A stretch of 64,000 nucleotides of DNA from Bryobacteraceae bacterium (GCA_029975915.1 JARKOC010000228.1:1-64000), one strand, 5' to 3'. Shown: positions 1 to 8,851, counted from the stretch's first letter. Numbers and translations: made by a program. The notes: a model not told the origin generated them from the letters alone.

Positions 1-543
1 CACCCCCACGACAAACGACATGAGCGCAGTCAGAACCCCACCGACGAATTCGACCAGGCCCGTGCCGACCAGGTTCCGTACACCCTCGACGTCGTTCATG
101 ATTCGAGAAACGAGTTGGCCGCTCTTGTTGGCATCGAAATAGGTGACCGGCAGACGGTTCACGTGCGCCTGAACCTTGCAGCGCAATTCGGCAATGAGGC
201 GCTGGGCCGATTTCGACAACAGTTGCGTCAGCCAGAACGAACTGCCGGCCTGGACGAGGGTGGCCCCCAGCACTGCCAGAATGATCGGTTCGAGCAAGTC
301 GGTCCGGCGGTTGACCAGCACGTCGTCCACCAGGTATTTGGTTGACGCCGGCAAAACCAATCCCGCGACCCGGCTGATGATGATGAGCAGGAGGCCAAGG
401 GCCAGTTGGCCGCGCCGCGGGCGGATCAGTTCTTTAATGTCCGGCCAGACCGCCTTCCAGTTCGCTGGCCCCTTGGGCGGGCCACCGCCATCGCGCCTGA
501 CGGAGGGGGCGCGCTCTGCTCGGTTCGTGACGCGGGGTACCAT
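1..543 (-). CDS. ABC transporter transmembrane domain (N-terminal part, MsbA-like exporter)
   Basis: This is the amino-terminal 181 codons of an ABC exporter; the reading frame stays open to the left window edge, so the rest of the membrane domain and the ATPase lie outside. After a basic, Pro/Gly-rich tail of about 25 residues comes a region typical of type I exporters: a first membrane helix (GLLLIIISRVAG), the motif KYLVDDVL, a second helix, and then the intracellular-loop signature YFDANKSGQLVSRIMNDV, which couples the membrane domain to the ATPase. MsbA-like exporters flip lipids or export drugs or peptides as dimers; the substrate cannot be told here. The ATG start lies only 6 nt from the start of the divergent foldase gene, so its promoter would sit inside that gene unless the start is further downstream. 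Family assignment is firm, substrate unknown. Confidence 0.85.
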   Translation of the reverse strand, partial: MVPRVTNRAERAPSVRRDGGGPPKGPANWKAVWPDIKELIRPRRGQLALGLLLIIISRVAGLVLPASTKYLVDDVLVNRRTDLLEPIILAVLGATLVQAGSSFWLTQLLSKSAQRLIAELRCKVQAHVNRLPVTYFDANKSGQLVSRIMNDVEGVRNLVGTGLVEFVGGVLTALMSFVVGV

Positions 544-549
544 GGAGAG

Positions 550-1545
550 ATGAAGTTCTTTCTATTGTCGCTTCTGGCTGCCGCCGCGTGGGGCCAGCCT
601 GCCCCCACGCCTGCCAAGCCCGCCAAGCAGGTCCCGGCGGTTAAGGCCGCGCCAGCGAAGGCAGCCGCACCGAAGGCGGCCGCAAGCCCAGCCGCGAAGC
701 CGGCCATCGCGGCACCGTCGGCTTCTCCCGTTGTCCTGAGCGTCGGCGGCGAATCGATGACCCAAGACGAATTCGAGAGCCTTATAGCAGCCCTGCCACC
801 GAATGTCCGCCAGGACGTCGATGCCCCCGGCGGCAAGAGGAGGCTTGCGGAACGCATCATTGAGATCCGCGCCCTAGCCCAGGAAGCGCGCCGCAGGGGC
901 ATTGAGACGCGTCCCGCGGTCCGGCAGCAGTTGCGTCTGAACCAGGACAACCTCCTGGCCAGTCTGCTCTTCCAGGACCTTGTGGCCGAGTCGAAACCGG
1001 CGGAGGCGGAATTCTCCAAATACTACCAGGAGCACCAAAAGGAATATGAACAGGCATCCGCCCGCCATATTCTGATCCGCTTTAAGGGTTCGCGAGTGCC
1101 GCTCAAGCCGAATCAGAAAGACCTCACCGAGGAGGAGGCCCTGGCTAAGACCGAGGAGTTGAGGAAGCGGATTGCTGGCGGCGAGGATTTCGCAGCGGTC
1201 GCGAAGTCCGAGTCTGACGACACTGGGTCGGGCGCGCAGGGGGGCGATCTGGGTTCGTTTGGTCGCGGGCAAATGGTTCAGGTGTTTGAAGATGCGGTGT
1301 TCACTCAGCCTGTGGGCGAGATCAGCCAGCCGGTTAAGTCGCAGTTCGGATACCACTTGATTCAAGTCCAAAAACGAACGACCAGGACGCTTGATGAGGT
1401 CAAACCCGAAATCGAGAAGGCTCTGGCGCCAGAAGGCGCGCAAAAGAAGATGAATGCCATCAGGGCGGCTGCAAACGCTTCGCTGACCGACGCTTATTTT
1501 GGAGCCGCGCCCACGGAGCCGCCCGCAGCGCCAGCAGCGCAATGA
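550..1545 (+). CDS. Periplasmic peptidyl-prolyl isomerase, PpiC/SurA type
   Basis: The 331-residue product starts at ATG 550, preceded by GGAGAG, and opens with a clear Sec signal peptide (MKFFLLSLLAAAAWGQ). An Ala/Pro/Lys-rich linker follows (about residues 18-55), then a SurA_N-like helical chaperone region (about 55-165), and a parvulin PPIC domain (about 167-276). The PPIC domain shows ASARHILIRF, GEDFAAVAKSESDD, GGDLGSFGRGQMV and FGYHLIQVQ. Such proteins fold outer-membrane proteins in the periplasm. The Ala/Pro-rich linker may span peptidoglycan (inference). A longer in-frame ATG at 406 would bury the signal peptide and overlap the divergent ABC gene, so it was rejected. The gene is transcribed away from the ABC transporter and stands alone. 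Confidence 0.93.
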   Translation: MKFFLLSLLAAAAWGQPAPTPAKPAKQVPAVKAAPAKAAAPKAAASPAAKPAIAAPSASPVVLSVGGESMTQDEFESLIAALPPNVRQDVDAPGGKRRLAERIIEIRALAQEARRRGIETRPAVRQQLRLNQDNLLASLLFQDLVAESKPAEAEFSKYYQEHQKEYEQASARHILIRFKGSRVPLKPNQKDLTEEEALAKTEELRKRIAGGEDFAAVAKSESDDTGSGAQGGDLGSFGRGQMVQVFEDAVFTQPVGEISQPVKSQFGYHLIQVQKRTTRTLDEVKPEIEKALAPEGAQKKMNAIRAAANASLTDAYFGAAPTEPPAAPAAQ

Positions 1546-1682
1546 ACTCCGGGCGGGCCGGCCTGCGAAGGAATAGTCTATAGGCTAAGTCGAGTCACCC
1601 CGGCCGCGGGTAAATATCGGAGAAGGATCTCAGGGTTTTCTCGGATAGAACGGATGCATCCCTGTCTTCACAATGGGGAGGC

Positions 1683-2630
1683 ATGACAACGCCTACTGGG
1701 GACAAGACCGAGCGCAGGAGGAGGCATAGGACATCCCGAGTGCCGCCCGTCGAGGTGAAACTGCGGCCACTTGATGGCAGCAACACAGGATTTTTGCCAG
1801 CTTTGCTGATCGATTCGGCCGATGACGGCATCGGCGTTCAGAGCAGAGTCCCGATTAATGTCGGAGCGCAGGTTCTCATCCAGCCCAGTCCGGAGATGAC
1901 CGAAGCGGTTGGGCCGGCCGCGCCGAGGGGGAAAGTGGCCTGGTGCCGCAGGACCAACAGCGGGTTATTCCGAATCGGGGTTGCATTTGCCGCAAAGGAA
2001 AGTCAGCGGCCGCAACAGGAAAAGGGAGACGGAGAGACTCAAGCCGTGGCGGACACGCCGCCCGACTACTACGAAATTCTCCAAGTCCATCCGAAAGCGA
2101 CTGCCGAGATGGTCAACCGCGCTTACCGGTTGCTGGCGCAGATTTACCACCCGGACAACCCATCCACCGGGGACAGCGAGAAGTTCAGGCAACTCTCGGC
2201 GGCGTTCAAGACGCTGAGCGACGATTCCCTGCGCGCCGCCTACGATGTAGCTCGGAACGCGAGCGTACAGACGATCTGGAGCGTTTTCAAGGGGGCGGCC
2301 CCGATGACCGGCATGGCCGCCGAACGCCGGAAGCGTCATGGCATCCTGGCCGCGCTGTTCCAGAAACGGGCGGCTGAACCGCATGCGCCATCGATGTCCA
2401 TATTTGAACTCGAGGACGTTCTTGGGGTTACCCGTGAGCAGATCGAATTCACACTCTGGTACTTGCGTGAGCGGACGATGGTCACCCGTTCTGACAACAA
2501 CCGGTTTCAAATTACAGCGACGGGCGTGGATGGACTGGAGGCGATGGAGCGTGAAGAGGGTCCAGATGCACGCTATTTCCACGACCGGGATCTAATAATG
2601 TTGCCGGCTCCGGCTGCCGACCGATCCTAG
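1683..2630 (+). CDS. PilZ-like / J-domain / winged-helix-like fusion protein
   Basis: The 315-residue protein has an unusual domain order. Residues 10-105 look like a PilZ domain: a basic arginine cluster (RRRRHRTSR) precedes a strand with DSADDGIGVQSR, the usual R-rich plus D/NxSxxG layout for binding c-di-GMP, here in degenerate form. Residues 128-192 are a J-domain beginning DYYEILQVHPKAT and carrying the essential HPD tripeptide at 156-158, which stimulates the DnaK ATPase. The C-terminal part (about 235-300) is helical with a wing-like segment (FELEDVLGVTREQIEFTLWYLRER), resembling winged-helix domains. No Gly/Phe or zinc-finger region of DnaJ is present. A GGGGAG-type ribosome site precedes ATG 1683. 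It could couple c-di-GMP level to chaperone recruitment; that is inference. The stop overlaps the convergent adaptor gene by 4 bp. Confidence 0.8.
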   Translation: MTTPTGDKTERRRRHRTSRVPPVEVKLRPLDGSNTGFLPALLIDSADDGIGVQSRVPINVGAQVLIQPSPEMTEAVGPAAPRGKVAWCRRTNSGLFRIGVAFAAKESQRPQQEKGDGETQAVADTPPDYYEILQVHPKATAEMVNRAYRLLAQIYHPDNPSTGDSEKFRQLSAAFKTLSDDSLRAAYDVARNASVQTIWSVFKGAAPMTGMAAERRKRHGILAALFQKRAAEPHAPSMSIFELEDVLGVTREQIEFTLWYLRERTMVTRSDNNRFQITATGVDGLEAMEREEGPDARYFHDRDLIMLPAPAADRS

Positions 2631-3847
2631 CGCACCCGGCCTTGAACGACCGGTTCGGCCTTCATCCCCTCGGCAAGATCCGCCCCGCTGCCAGTGGCTA
2701 CCAGCGTACCGGGATCCAGACCGCCGGTGACCTGCACCGAAGTCAAGTTCGAGATGCCGGTCCGGACCGGCCGCCATTTCAGGATCCCATCTTCGGCGAT
2801 CAGAACGCCGATTTGTTCATCCCTGCGCCGCAGCGATTCCTTCGGGATGATGAGCGCATCCTCGATCCGTTCGGCTTCCATCTCGACGTTGAGATTGGCG
2901 CCGGCCGGAATCTTGCCGCCGGGGTTTGGCATGGTGGCGAGCACTTCTCCGACCATGCGGGTACCCATGGCGGTGATTTGGGCGGGCACCTGGACAACCG
3001 CCGCATCCCACTCGCGATCGGGCATTGCGTCCCAACGCACCTTGATCTTCATGCCCGCGGCGACGCGACCCAAATCCGGTTCGTCAACATAGACTTTGAG
3101 CCGCATCGTGTCGAGGGCGCCCACTTTTGCAACAACAGTTCCAGGTTCCACCCAATCTCCGGGTTTGGCATTGAGTTCGAAGACGGTACCGGCGGCCGGC
3201 GCAGCGAGCGCGGATCTGCGCTGGCGTGCCAGCACGTCATCCAGTGACTTGCGCGCCTGCTCGACACGGCTTTCGGCCAGCGCCTGGGCGCCAGATTCGA
3301 CCAGAGCTGCCCGGCGGGCCTGACAGGACTTCAGTTCCTGGTTCAACTGGGCGATGCGGTCAGCGAGAGCGTTCAACTCAGCCTTGGTGGCCGCGTTTTT
3401 CTCCACGAGGCGGCCAACCGAGGCATGGTCGCGGCGGGCGGCGGCAAGCTCGACCTGCAGTTTGGATTGGAGCGCATCGAGTTCGGCTTTCTCCCTGGCG
3501 GTTCCGCCCGCGGCAGCCAATTTGAGGGAGGACTCGGCTTCCTTGAGCGAATGGCGCGCGGCTGCGATTTCGCTGTCCAGCCCGGGTTGCTCGACTATGG
3601 CAATGGCTTGAGAGGCAGAGACCCGGTCGCCGGCCTTCACCAGGACACGGGCAATACGTCCGGCTTCAGTCGCCGTCACAGGATTCCACTGGCCCGGCTC
3701 GGCGGTGGCGTTGGTTGAGATCAGACTGAGCAGAGGTCCACGAGATGCCGCCACCACAGGCACTGGCTTCGGCGCCGACTTCCGGGTCCAGGCAAAGGCG
3801 ATGATGGCGACAGCAACCGCCGCCACTCCGATGATCCAGCGTTTCAC
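2627..3847 (-). CDS. RND/HlyD-type efflux periplasmic adaptor subunit
   Basis: The 406-residue product is a membrane-fusion protein of the HlyD/AcrA family. It starts with GTG 3847, preceded by GGATGAAAGG, and has one N-terminal membrane helix (IIGVAAVAVAIIAFAW). A barrel-like strand follows, then the first half of a lipoyl domain (TATEAGRIARVLVKAGDRVSAS), a long Ala/Glu/Lys-rich coiled-coil hairpin (about residues 75-185), the second lipoyl half (APAAGTVFELNAKPGDWV), a beta-barrel and a C-terminal membrane-proximal domain. Adaptors bridge an inner-membrane pump to an outer-membrane channel. No pump or channel gene is adjacent, so the partner is unknown. It begins 4 nt after the upstream 181-residue gene ends, suggesting co-transcription. 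Longer in-frame starts lack the canonical architecture and overlap that gene. Confidence 0.88.
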   Translation of the reverse strand: MKRWIIGVAAVAVAIIAFAWTRKSAPKPVPVVAASRGPLLSLISTNATAEPGQWNPVTATEAGRIARVLVKAGDRVSASQAIAIVEQPGLDSEIAAARHSLKEAESSLKLAAAGGTAREKAELDALQSKLQVELAAARRDHASVGRLVEKNAATKAELNALADRIAQLNQELKSCQARRAALVESGAQALAESRVEQARKSLDDVLARQRRSALAAPAAGTVFELNAKPGDWVEPGTVVAKVGALDTMRLKVYVDEPDLGRVAAGMKIKVRWDAMPDREWDAAVVQVPAQITAMGTRMVGEVLATMPNPGGKIPAGANLNVEMEAERIEDALIIPKESLRRRDEQIGVLIAEDGILKWRPVRTGISNLTSVQVTGGLDPGTLVATGSGADLAEGMKAEPVVQGRVR

Positions 3848-3851
3848 CCTT

Positions 3852-4397
3852 TCATCCTCGCACGCACCAGCCAAATAAGAGGCGCCATTCCGTTTCCTGG
3901 ATCTCGAGAGCGAGTGATTCGGCGGCGGAACCGGCCTTGGATGCCGGCCCCTGGCAGAAGTCGATGAAGGCGAACGGGTCCCACTCGGCTCCCAGGTCGA
4001 AACCGGCAGCGGGACGGGCGGAGGCCAGGCGCCGAGCCTCCTCGGCCAGTTGTTTGAAGACGGGGTGCAGACGGACGCGGCGGAACCAGTAGCCGGAGTT
4101 CCAGCCGTCGGGTTCCTGGCGGTGGATGATGGCGTGCCAGTAGCTTCCTTCGACCGAGGGCAGGTCCTGGGCGATGGTGTGCGCCCGGTCCCATTCAGCG
4201 AATCGGAGCCAGAGTCCGGCCAGCGCCGCATCCGGGTGGCGGCTTTTAGGGAACCACACGGCGGGTTTGGCGGCAGAGAGTTCAGCCGAGGCCCAGGCGG
4301 GCGGTTTTCTATTGCAGATGAGGGCCATGCCTGGATGCGGGTGGTCAAGTAGGCGGCGAACGGGTTCGGAATAGGAGGCAGGGTCCATCAGAAACAT
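3852..4397 (-). CDS. Conserved hypothetical protein (181 aa)
   Basis: I do not recognise a named family with certainty. The 181-residue soluble protein has no signal peptide or membrane helix. It carries the run YWHAIIHRQEPDGWNSGYWFRRV in its middle, rich in His, Trp, Asn and aromatics, a pattern I associate with uncharacterised conserved proteins of acidobacteria and planctomycetes that share WHAI-x-HR...N-x-x-YW-x-RRV. Upstream of it lies LWLRFAEWDRAHTIAQDL. Start alternatives are ATG 4397 or ATG 4388; neither has a clear ribosome site. The gene ends 4 nt before the GTG of the efflux adaptor, so both probably form one transcript. No function is proposed. Confidence 0.7.
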   Translation of the reverse strand: MFLMDPASYSEPVRRLLDHPHPGMALICNRKPPAWASAELSAAKPAVWFPKSRHPDAALAGLWLRFAEWDRAHTIAQDLPSVEGSYWHAIIHRQEPDGWNSGYWFRRVRLHPVFKQLAEEARRLASARPAAGFDLGAEWDPFAFIDFCQGPASKAGSAAESLALEIQETEWRLLFGWCVRG

Positions 4398-4512
4398 CTT
4401 ACAGCGCGAGGCGGCGGAAGAACGAACAAACGAACTGATTCACGATTCAAGTTGTTGTTTCTATACGACTTTTCCAATGAACCGGCTGGCAGACAGGTTT
4501 GTGGGCGAGGCG

Positions 4513-5403
4513 CTAGCGGTTGTCATAGGCCATGCGCAGGAGCGAACCAAGCGCGTCGGCGTTTGCCTCGAGATCCCGTGAAGTTAACCGGAAGCGATAA
4601 CGGCCGTTGCGAAGGTCGTAGTCCATCACGTCAAGTTGGCTACCGGTGACGAGATCGTCTACCTCGGCGGCGCGCCTCAATTTGATGGACAAGTTGAGGC
4701 CTTGTTTCTTTGGGTAGAAGATAGCGAAGTTGAACGGCTGGCCGTCCTTGCCCAGCCCGATGTAGAACTTGTTGTACTTCAGATTAAGTTCCGGAGCGAA
4801 CTCGTGGATCATGACCAGCAGCGCATCGGCGACGGCCAAGGTAGCCGGCGAACTGAACTTCTCCCAATAGGCCCGGCTGGCGGGTTCGCCGGGGTCGTCG
4901 TCCTCCTCAAAACCGCGAACCACTTCGCTCAAAACCGTGGTGAAGATCAGCGATACGGCCGGGCCGATCCGCATGGCTTGCATCTGGATGGCCACCAGAG
5001 GGATGGCGCCGTTGAACAGCGCGGCGACATTTCTAAAGCGGCTGGTGATATCCTCGGCCACCAACACGGCGCAGTGGTCGTACTGGGGATAGCGTTTGCG
5101 CTCGATGTCCCAATATTCGATGGTCCGAATGATGTGAGTCTCGTCGGTCCTACCAAGTTGAATTTCGACCTCGTAGCGGCGCAACGAATCGGGATCCTGA
5201 AGCAGGAGGTCGAGCCGGCCGGCGCGCGGCTGGATGCGCTCGCTGTCGCGCAGGATCAGATCGCCGAGGCCGAGAATCGATGGGTCCTCGGCGATGCGCG
5301 CCTGAACCCATTTCTCGGTCAGTTGTGGGTGATTCTTGAGTGAAATGTGTTCCGGCTTAACGTAATCGGGCAGGCGTGCGGCTTTCAATGATCGAGCGGC
5401 CAT
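4513..5403 (-). CDS. NucS/DUF91-like predicted PD-(D/E)XK domain with DUF5655-like C-terminus
   Basis: The 296-residue protein shows, after a helix (WVQARIAEDPSILGLG), the stretch ERIQPRAGRLDLLLQD followed by RRYEVEIQLGR. This matches the layout of NucS-like restriction-endonuclease folds, in which an early Glu, an Asp in GR(I/L)DLL (D65) and a Glu-x-Lys on the next strand form the metal site. Here the last motif is E80-I-Q82, so the usual Lys is Gln. The C-terminal part (about 205-260, KFYIGLGKDGQPFNFAIFYPKK) resembles DUF5655, often found next to nuclease domains. It is flanked by ordinary genes and may be a solitary DNA-processing or defence gene (inference). It may instead be catalytically impaired because of the Gln. 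The TAG stop and the ATG at 5403 are clear. Confidence 0.6.
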   Translation of the reverse strand: MAARSLKAARLPDYVKPEHISLKNHPQLTEKWVQARIAEDPSILGLGDLILRDSERIQPRAGRLDLLLQDPDSLRRYEVEIQLGRTDETHIIRTIEYWDIERKRYPQYDHCAVLVAEDITSRFRNVAALFNGAIPLVAIQMQAMRIGPAVSLIFTTVLSEVVRGFEEDDDPGEPASRAYWEKFSSPATLAVADALLVMIHEFAPELNLKYNKFYIGLGKDGQPFNFAIFYPKKQGLNLSIKLRRAAEVDDLVTGSQLDVMDYDLRNGRYRFRLTSRDLEANADALGSLLRMAYDNR

Positions 5404-5493
5404 CCTGCTGTTTTTATCGACGGATTTCGTGGATGGCGATAGGCGGCGAGTGGGAGCCGACGCAGAGTTCAGGATATCGGACTCGGCAAAAAG

Positions 5494-5534
5494 AACCCTG
5501 GGGGGCTGGCTCAGGAAAATAGCCCCCCAGGGTT
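5494..5534 (-). terminator. Rho-independent terminator after ftsK
   Basis: A perfect 14-bp inverted repeat (AACCCTGGGGGGCT at 5494-5507 and its complement at 5521-5534) encloses a 13-nt loop. Read on the minus strand, the stem is followed by CTTTTTGCC, giving the T-run of an intrinsic terminator. It lies 18 bp after the ftsK stop codon, so it most likely ends the uppP-ftsK transcript. Confidence 0.88.
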
Positions 5535-5552
5535 TAAGCGTCAGCGCAAACT

Positions 5553-8027
5553 CTAATCGCCCGGCGCGTCCAGGAAGTCGGGACGCCGCAGAACGTCTCT
5601 CGGTCGCGACCCGTCGGGCGGGCCGATAATCCCTTCTCTCTGCATCCGGTCGAGGATGCGGGCAGCGCGGCCGTAGCCCAGCCGCAGGCGCCGTTGCAGG
5701 ATCGATGTCGAGGCTTTGCCCATCTCGCAGACAACGCGGACTGCATCGACGTAGAGCGGATCCTCGACCTCGTCGACGATGTCGGCATCTCCATCCTCGT
5801 CGTCTTCCGACGGCGGGGCGATCAGATAGCTTTCGTCGTAATCCGGCTGCGCCTGCTGACGGCAGAAATCGACCACCTCTGTAATCTCAGTCTCGGTGAC
5901 AAACGCCCCATGGACGCGCAACAGGCGGGCGCTGCCCGGCGGCAGGAAGAGCATGTCGCCTTTGCCCAGCAGATGTTCGGCGCCCATCACGTCGAGCACG
6001 GTGCGGGAATCGACGCGCGTGGCCACGCGGAACGAGATTCTGGCCGGGAAGTTGGCCTTGATCAAGCCTGTGATGACATCCACCGACGGCCGCTGGGTGG
6101 CCAGAACAAGATGAATGCCGACGGCGCGAGCCATCTGGGCCAGGCGAATCACGCTGGCCTCGACGCCGGCGCGTTCGAGCATCATCAGATCGGCGAGCTC
6201 GTCGATGACGACGAGGATGTAGGGAAGCGGCTTTTCCTCTTCGATCACTGGCTGATCGGAATCCGGGAACAGCGACATAGGCTGTTCCTGCTGCTTGCGC
6301 ATTTTCTTGTTGAACTGCTCGATGTTGCGGACGCCATGCGAGGCGAGCAGTTTCAGCCTGCGCTCCATTTCGAGCACAGCGTTGCGCAGGGCATTGACGG
6401 CCTTTTTGGGTTCGGTGATGACAGGCGTAAGCAGGTGCGGGATGCCGTCGTAGATGCCCAGTTCGACGCGCTTGGGGTCCACCATGATCATGCGGACCTC
6501 GTCGGGCGTCGATTTGTAGATCAACGACATGATGAGCGCGTTGAGCATCACCGATTTGCCCGAACCGGTCGAACCGGCAATGAGCAGGTGGGGCATCTTG
6601 TCGAGTTCGGTGATGCGGATGCGGCCGCTGATGTCCTTGCCAAGGGCGATGGTGAGATGGGAGTGAGAATCCTGGAACTCGGCCGATTCGATGATCTGGC
6701 GGAGCGAGATCGTCTCGCGGCGGGTGTTGGGGACCTCGATGCCGACGGTCGGCTTACCGGGGATTCGTTCGATCAAGATGGATTCGGCCTGGAGGCCAAG
6801 GCAAAGATCCTCGGCCAGCGTGGTGATCTTGGCGATCTTGACGCCGGCATCGGGCTTGAATTCGAAGGTGGTCACCACGGGGCCAGGGTTGATCTGGACC
6901 ACGTTGCCGCGGACGTTGAACTCCTCAAGTTTGGCCTTGATGCTGGAGGCGATCTGTTTGAGTTCGTCCGAATCGTAAAGTTCACGTTCCGGCGGGGGAT
7001 TGAGCAGTTTCGTCGCGGGGCGCTGGAAACAGGCCGGCACAGGAGACTGGGAGATTTTGGCGGCCTTGACCGGTTCGGGGGCCGGAGGGGTGATGGCCGG
7101 CTCTTGGTGGTGATGCTCGTGAATCGGGATGGGAGGTTCGGAGACTGCGTCATCGTCCCACGGCGGCAGGCCGTCTTCGACGGCTACGTCCCCATATCCA
7201 CTTGAGAAGCCGCCCGAATCTCCGCCAGAAGAGGAAGAACGGAAGCCTCGGGCGGCTTCGTGGGCAAAGACGCTGTCATGGATATGAGGCTGCTCGTCAT
7301 AGGCCGGGTCGAGATACGCGGCCTCGACGTCGGCGGCCAGTCCGGGCGGCGAGGAGTAGACCATGCCGATTCCGGCGCCGGCGGCGGCGGCGGCCGCTCG
7401 CGGTTCGGCGTGTTGATCGGGGACGTAGACGAGTTCGGGCTGGGATTCCCGGTTCCGGCGACGCAAACGGTCGAACCGCGTAGAAAACCACGATTCGACC
7501 GCGTCGCCGGCGGAGGAGAACGAAAAAGTCGAGACGAGATAGAAGGAGAGGACCAGGAGCGTGGCCAGCAGGATGAGGCTGCCAATCGGGTTGAGCAAGC
7601 CAATCAAGGTGGTTGCCAGCAGATAGCCGGAGACACCACCGATTTCGAAGGCGCCGCCATAGGGGCGGAATGAGCCAACGACACTGAAGCCAGCAGCGAG
7701 CGACACAGTCATCAGGATGTATCCGGCCAAACGAACTCCAGGGGCCGCCCACTCCCGCCGACGGAACCAAGCCCACCCAGAGATGAGAACCACCCCGGGA
7801 AGAAGCCAGGCGGCGAAGCCGAAAGTCTGATAGCAGAGATCAGCGAGGTGAGCGCCGATAGGCCCAATCCAATTGCCCGGTTTGGGTGCAGACGCAGCCG
7901 TGTTGAAGGAGGGATCGGAGGGGGTGTAAGAGAACAAGGCGCAGACAAACGCAAGGCCGCTTGCCAGCAGGACCAACCCCGCCGCCTCGCGGACGCGCGC
8001 GCCAAAACTGGAGATACGTACTCTCAT
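5553..8027 (-). CDS. ftsK: DNA translocase FtsK/SpoIIIE
   Basis: The 824-residue protein is a septal DNA pump that clears chromosomes during division. It has about four N-terminal membrane helices (residues 15-165) and an acidic, Pro/His-rich linker (about 170-345, shorter than in E. coli). The alpha/beta motor follows, with FEFKPDAGVKIAKI, Walker A AGSTGSGKS near residue 482, VDPKRVELGIYDGIPHL, and Walker B YILVVIDELADLMM near 600. The FtsK motif LATQRPSVDVITGLIKANFPARI is intact. The C-terminal gamma winged helix (about 745-815, DPLYVDAVRVVCEMGKASTSILQRRL) binds polar KOPS sequences and contacts XerD. The start lies 5 nt after the uppP stop, so the two genes form one transcript closed by the hairpin at 5494-5534. 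Confidence 0.97.
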   Translation of the reverse strand: MRVRISSFGARVREAAGLVLLASGLAFVCALFSYTPSDPSFNTAASAPKPGNWIGPIGAHLADLCYQTFGFAAWLLPGVVLISGWAWFRRREWAAPGVRLAGYILMTVSLAAGFSVVGSFRPYGGAFEIGGVSGYLLATTLIGLLNPIGSLILLATLLVLSFYLVSTFSFSSAGDAVESWFSTRFDRLRRRNRESQPELVYVPDQHAEPRAAAAAAGAGIGMVYSSPPGLAADVEAAYLDPAYDEQPHIHDSVFAHEAARGFRSSSSGGDSGGFSSGYGDVAVEDGLPPWDDDAVSEPPIPIHEHHHQEPAITPPAPEPVKAAKISQSPVPACFQRPATKLLNPPPERELYDSDELKQIASSIKAKLEEFNVRGNVVQINPGPVVTTFEFKPDAGVKIAKITTLAEDLCLGLQAESILIERIPGKPTVGIEVPNTRRETISLRQIIESAEFQDSHSHLTIALGKDISGRIRITELDKMPHLLIAGSTGSGKSVMLNALIMSLIYKSTPDEVRMIMVDPKRVELGIYDGIPHLLTPVITEPKKAVNALRNAVLEMERRLKLLASHGVRNIEQFNKKMRKQQEQPMSLFPDSDQPVIEEEKPLPYILVVIDELADLMMLERAGVEASVIRLAQMARAVGIHLVLATQRPSVDVITGLIKANFPARISFRVATRVDSRTVLDVMGAEHLLGKGDMLFLPPGSARLLRVHGAFVTETEITEVVDFCRQQAQPDYDESYLIAPPSEDDEDGDADIVDEVEDPLYVDAVRVVCEMGKASTSILQRRLRLGYGRAARILDRMQREGIIGPPDGSRPRDVLRRPDFLDAPGD

Positions 8028-8032
8028 CCCGC

Positions 8033-8851
8033 CTAACGGCGGAAGAAAGCCAGAGCCAGTACAAGAATACCAAAAATGATCCGGTATGCAACAAAAAAGC
8101 GGAGGCTGTGGCTCCGCAGGTAGCGGAGCAGGCCGCCGATGACGAGACAGCCTGAGAGTGCGCTGACTAAGATGCCGACGACGAAGGCGGGCAGTTCCTG
8201 GGACGGAACGCCGCCCGCTTCGTAGAGATCCTTGAAGGCAAGAAGGGCGGCGGCGCCGATGGCGGGCGTGGAGAGCAGGAAGGAGAAGCGGGCGGCGGCC
8301 TCCCGATCAATGTCCCGGAACAGACCGGCGGTGATGGTAATCCCGCTGCGCGAAGTGCCGGGCACGATGGCCAGCGCCTGGGCGAAGCCAATCGTCATGG
8401 CATCGAGGAAGCCGATCTGGCCAATACCCTTGACGCGCCGGCCGGCGTGTTCGGCCCAGAGCATGAGAAGCCCGACGCTGATCAGCATAATTCCGATCAC
8501 CCACGGCGAGCGGAAGGTGGTCTCCGCATCGTCCTTGAAGATGAACCCCAGGACTCCGATGGGAAGCGTTGCCGCGGCAATGGTCCAAAGCAGGCGCGGC
8601 GAAGCTTTCAGGCCCGCGTCCGCGCCAACTTTCAGGCCGAACGCCTGGCCGATGATCTGCATCCAGTCGCGAAAGAAATAGATCAGGACGGCGGCCAGGG
8701 TTCCGAAGTGAAGAGCGATGTCAAAGGTCAGCCCCTGATCCTTCCAGCCCAGCAGCCAAGGGGCCAAGGCGAGGTGGGCGGACGAAGAGATCGGTAAAAA
8801 TTCGGTGAATCCTTGGACGATGGCAAGGATCACGGCTTGGTGGATTGGCAT
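8033..8851 (-). CDS. uppP: Undecaprenyl-diphosphatase
   Basis: The 272-residue integral membrane enzyme of the BacA/UppP family dephosphorylates undecaprenyl pyrophosphate, regenerating the lipid carrier for peptidoglycan and other envelope glycans. The family signatures are present: QGFTEFLPISSSAHL near the N-terminus (the conserved Glu/Ser region) and IVPGTSRSGITI in the second repeat, the arginine-containing active-site loop. About eight hydrophobic helices span the protein and the length is normal for the family. Overexpression in other bacteria gives bacitracin tolerance. It is first in a two-gene unit with ftsK and divergent from pyk with 54 nt between the starts. Confidence 0.97.
   Translation of the reverse strand: MPIHQAVILAIVQGFTEFLPISSSAHLALAPWLLGWKDQGLTFDIALHFGTLAAVLIYFFRDWMQIIGQAFGLKVGADAGLKASPRLLWTIAAATLPIGVLGFIFKDDAETTFRSPWVIGIMLISVGLLMLWAEHAGRRVKGIGQIGFLDAMTIGFAQALAIVPGTSRSGITITAGLFRDIDREAAARFSFLLSTPAIGAAALLAFKDLYEAGGVPSQELPAFVVGILVSALSGCLVIGGLLRYLRSHSLRFFVAYRIIFGILVLALAFFRR

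Noticed and set aside
406..549. Upstream in-frame extension of the PpiC gene to ATG 406
   Set aside because: It would bury a clear signal peptide and overlap the divergent ABC gene.
3848..4348. Long N-terminal extension of the efflux adaptor gene
   Set aside because: It lies over the upstream 181-residue gene in another frame and has no adaptor features; GTG 3847 with a ribosome site fits the normal start.
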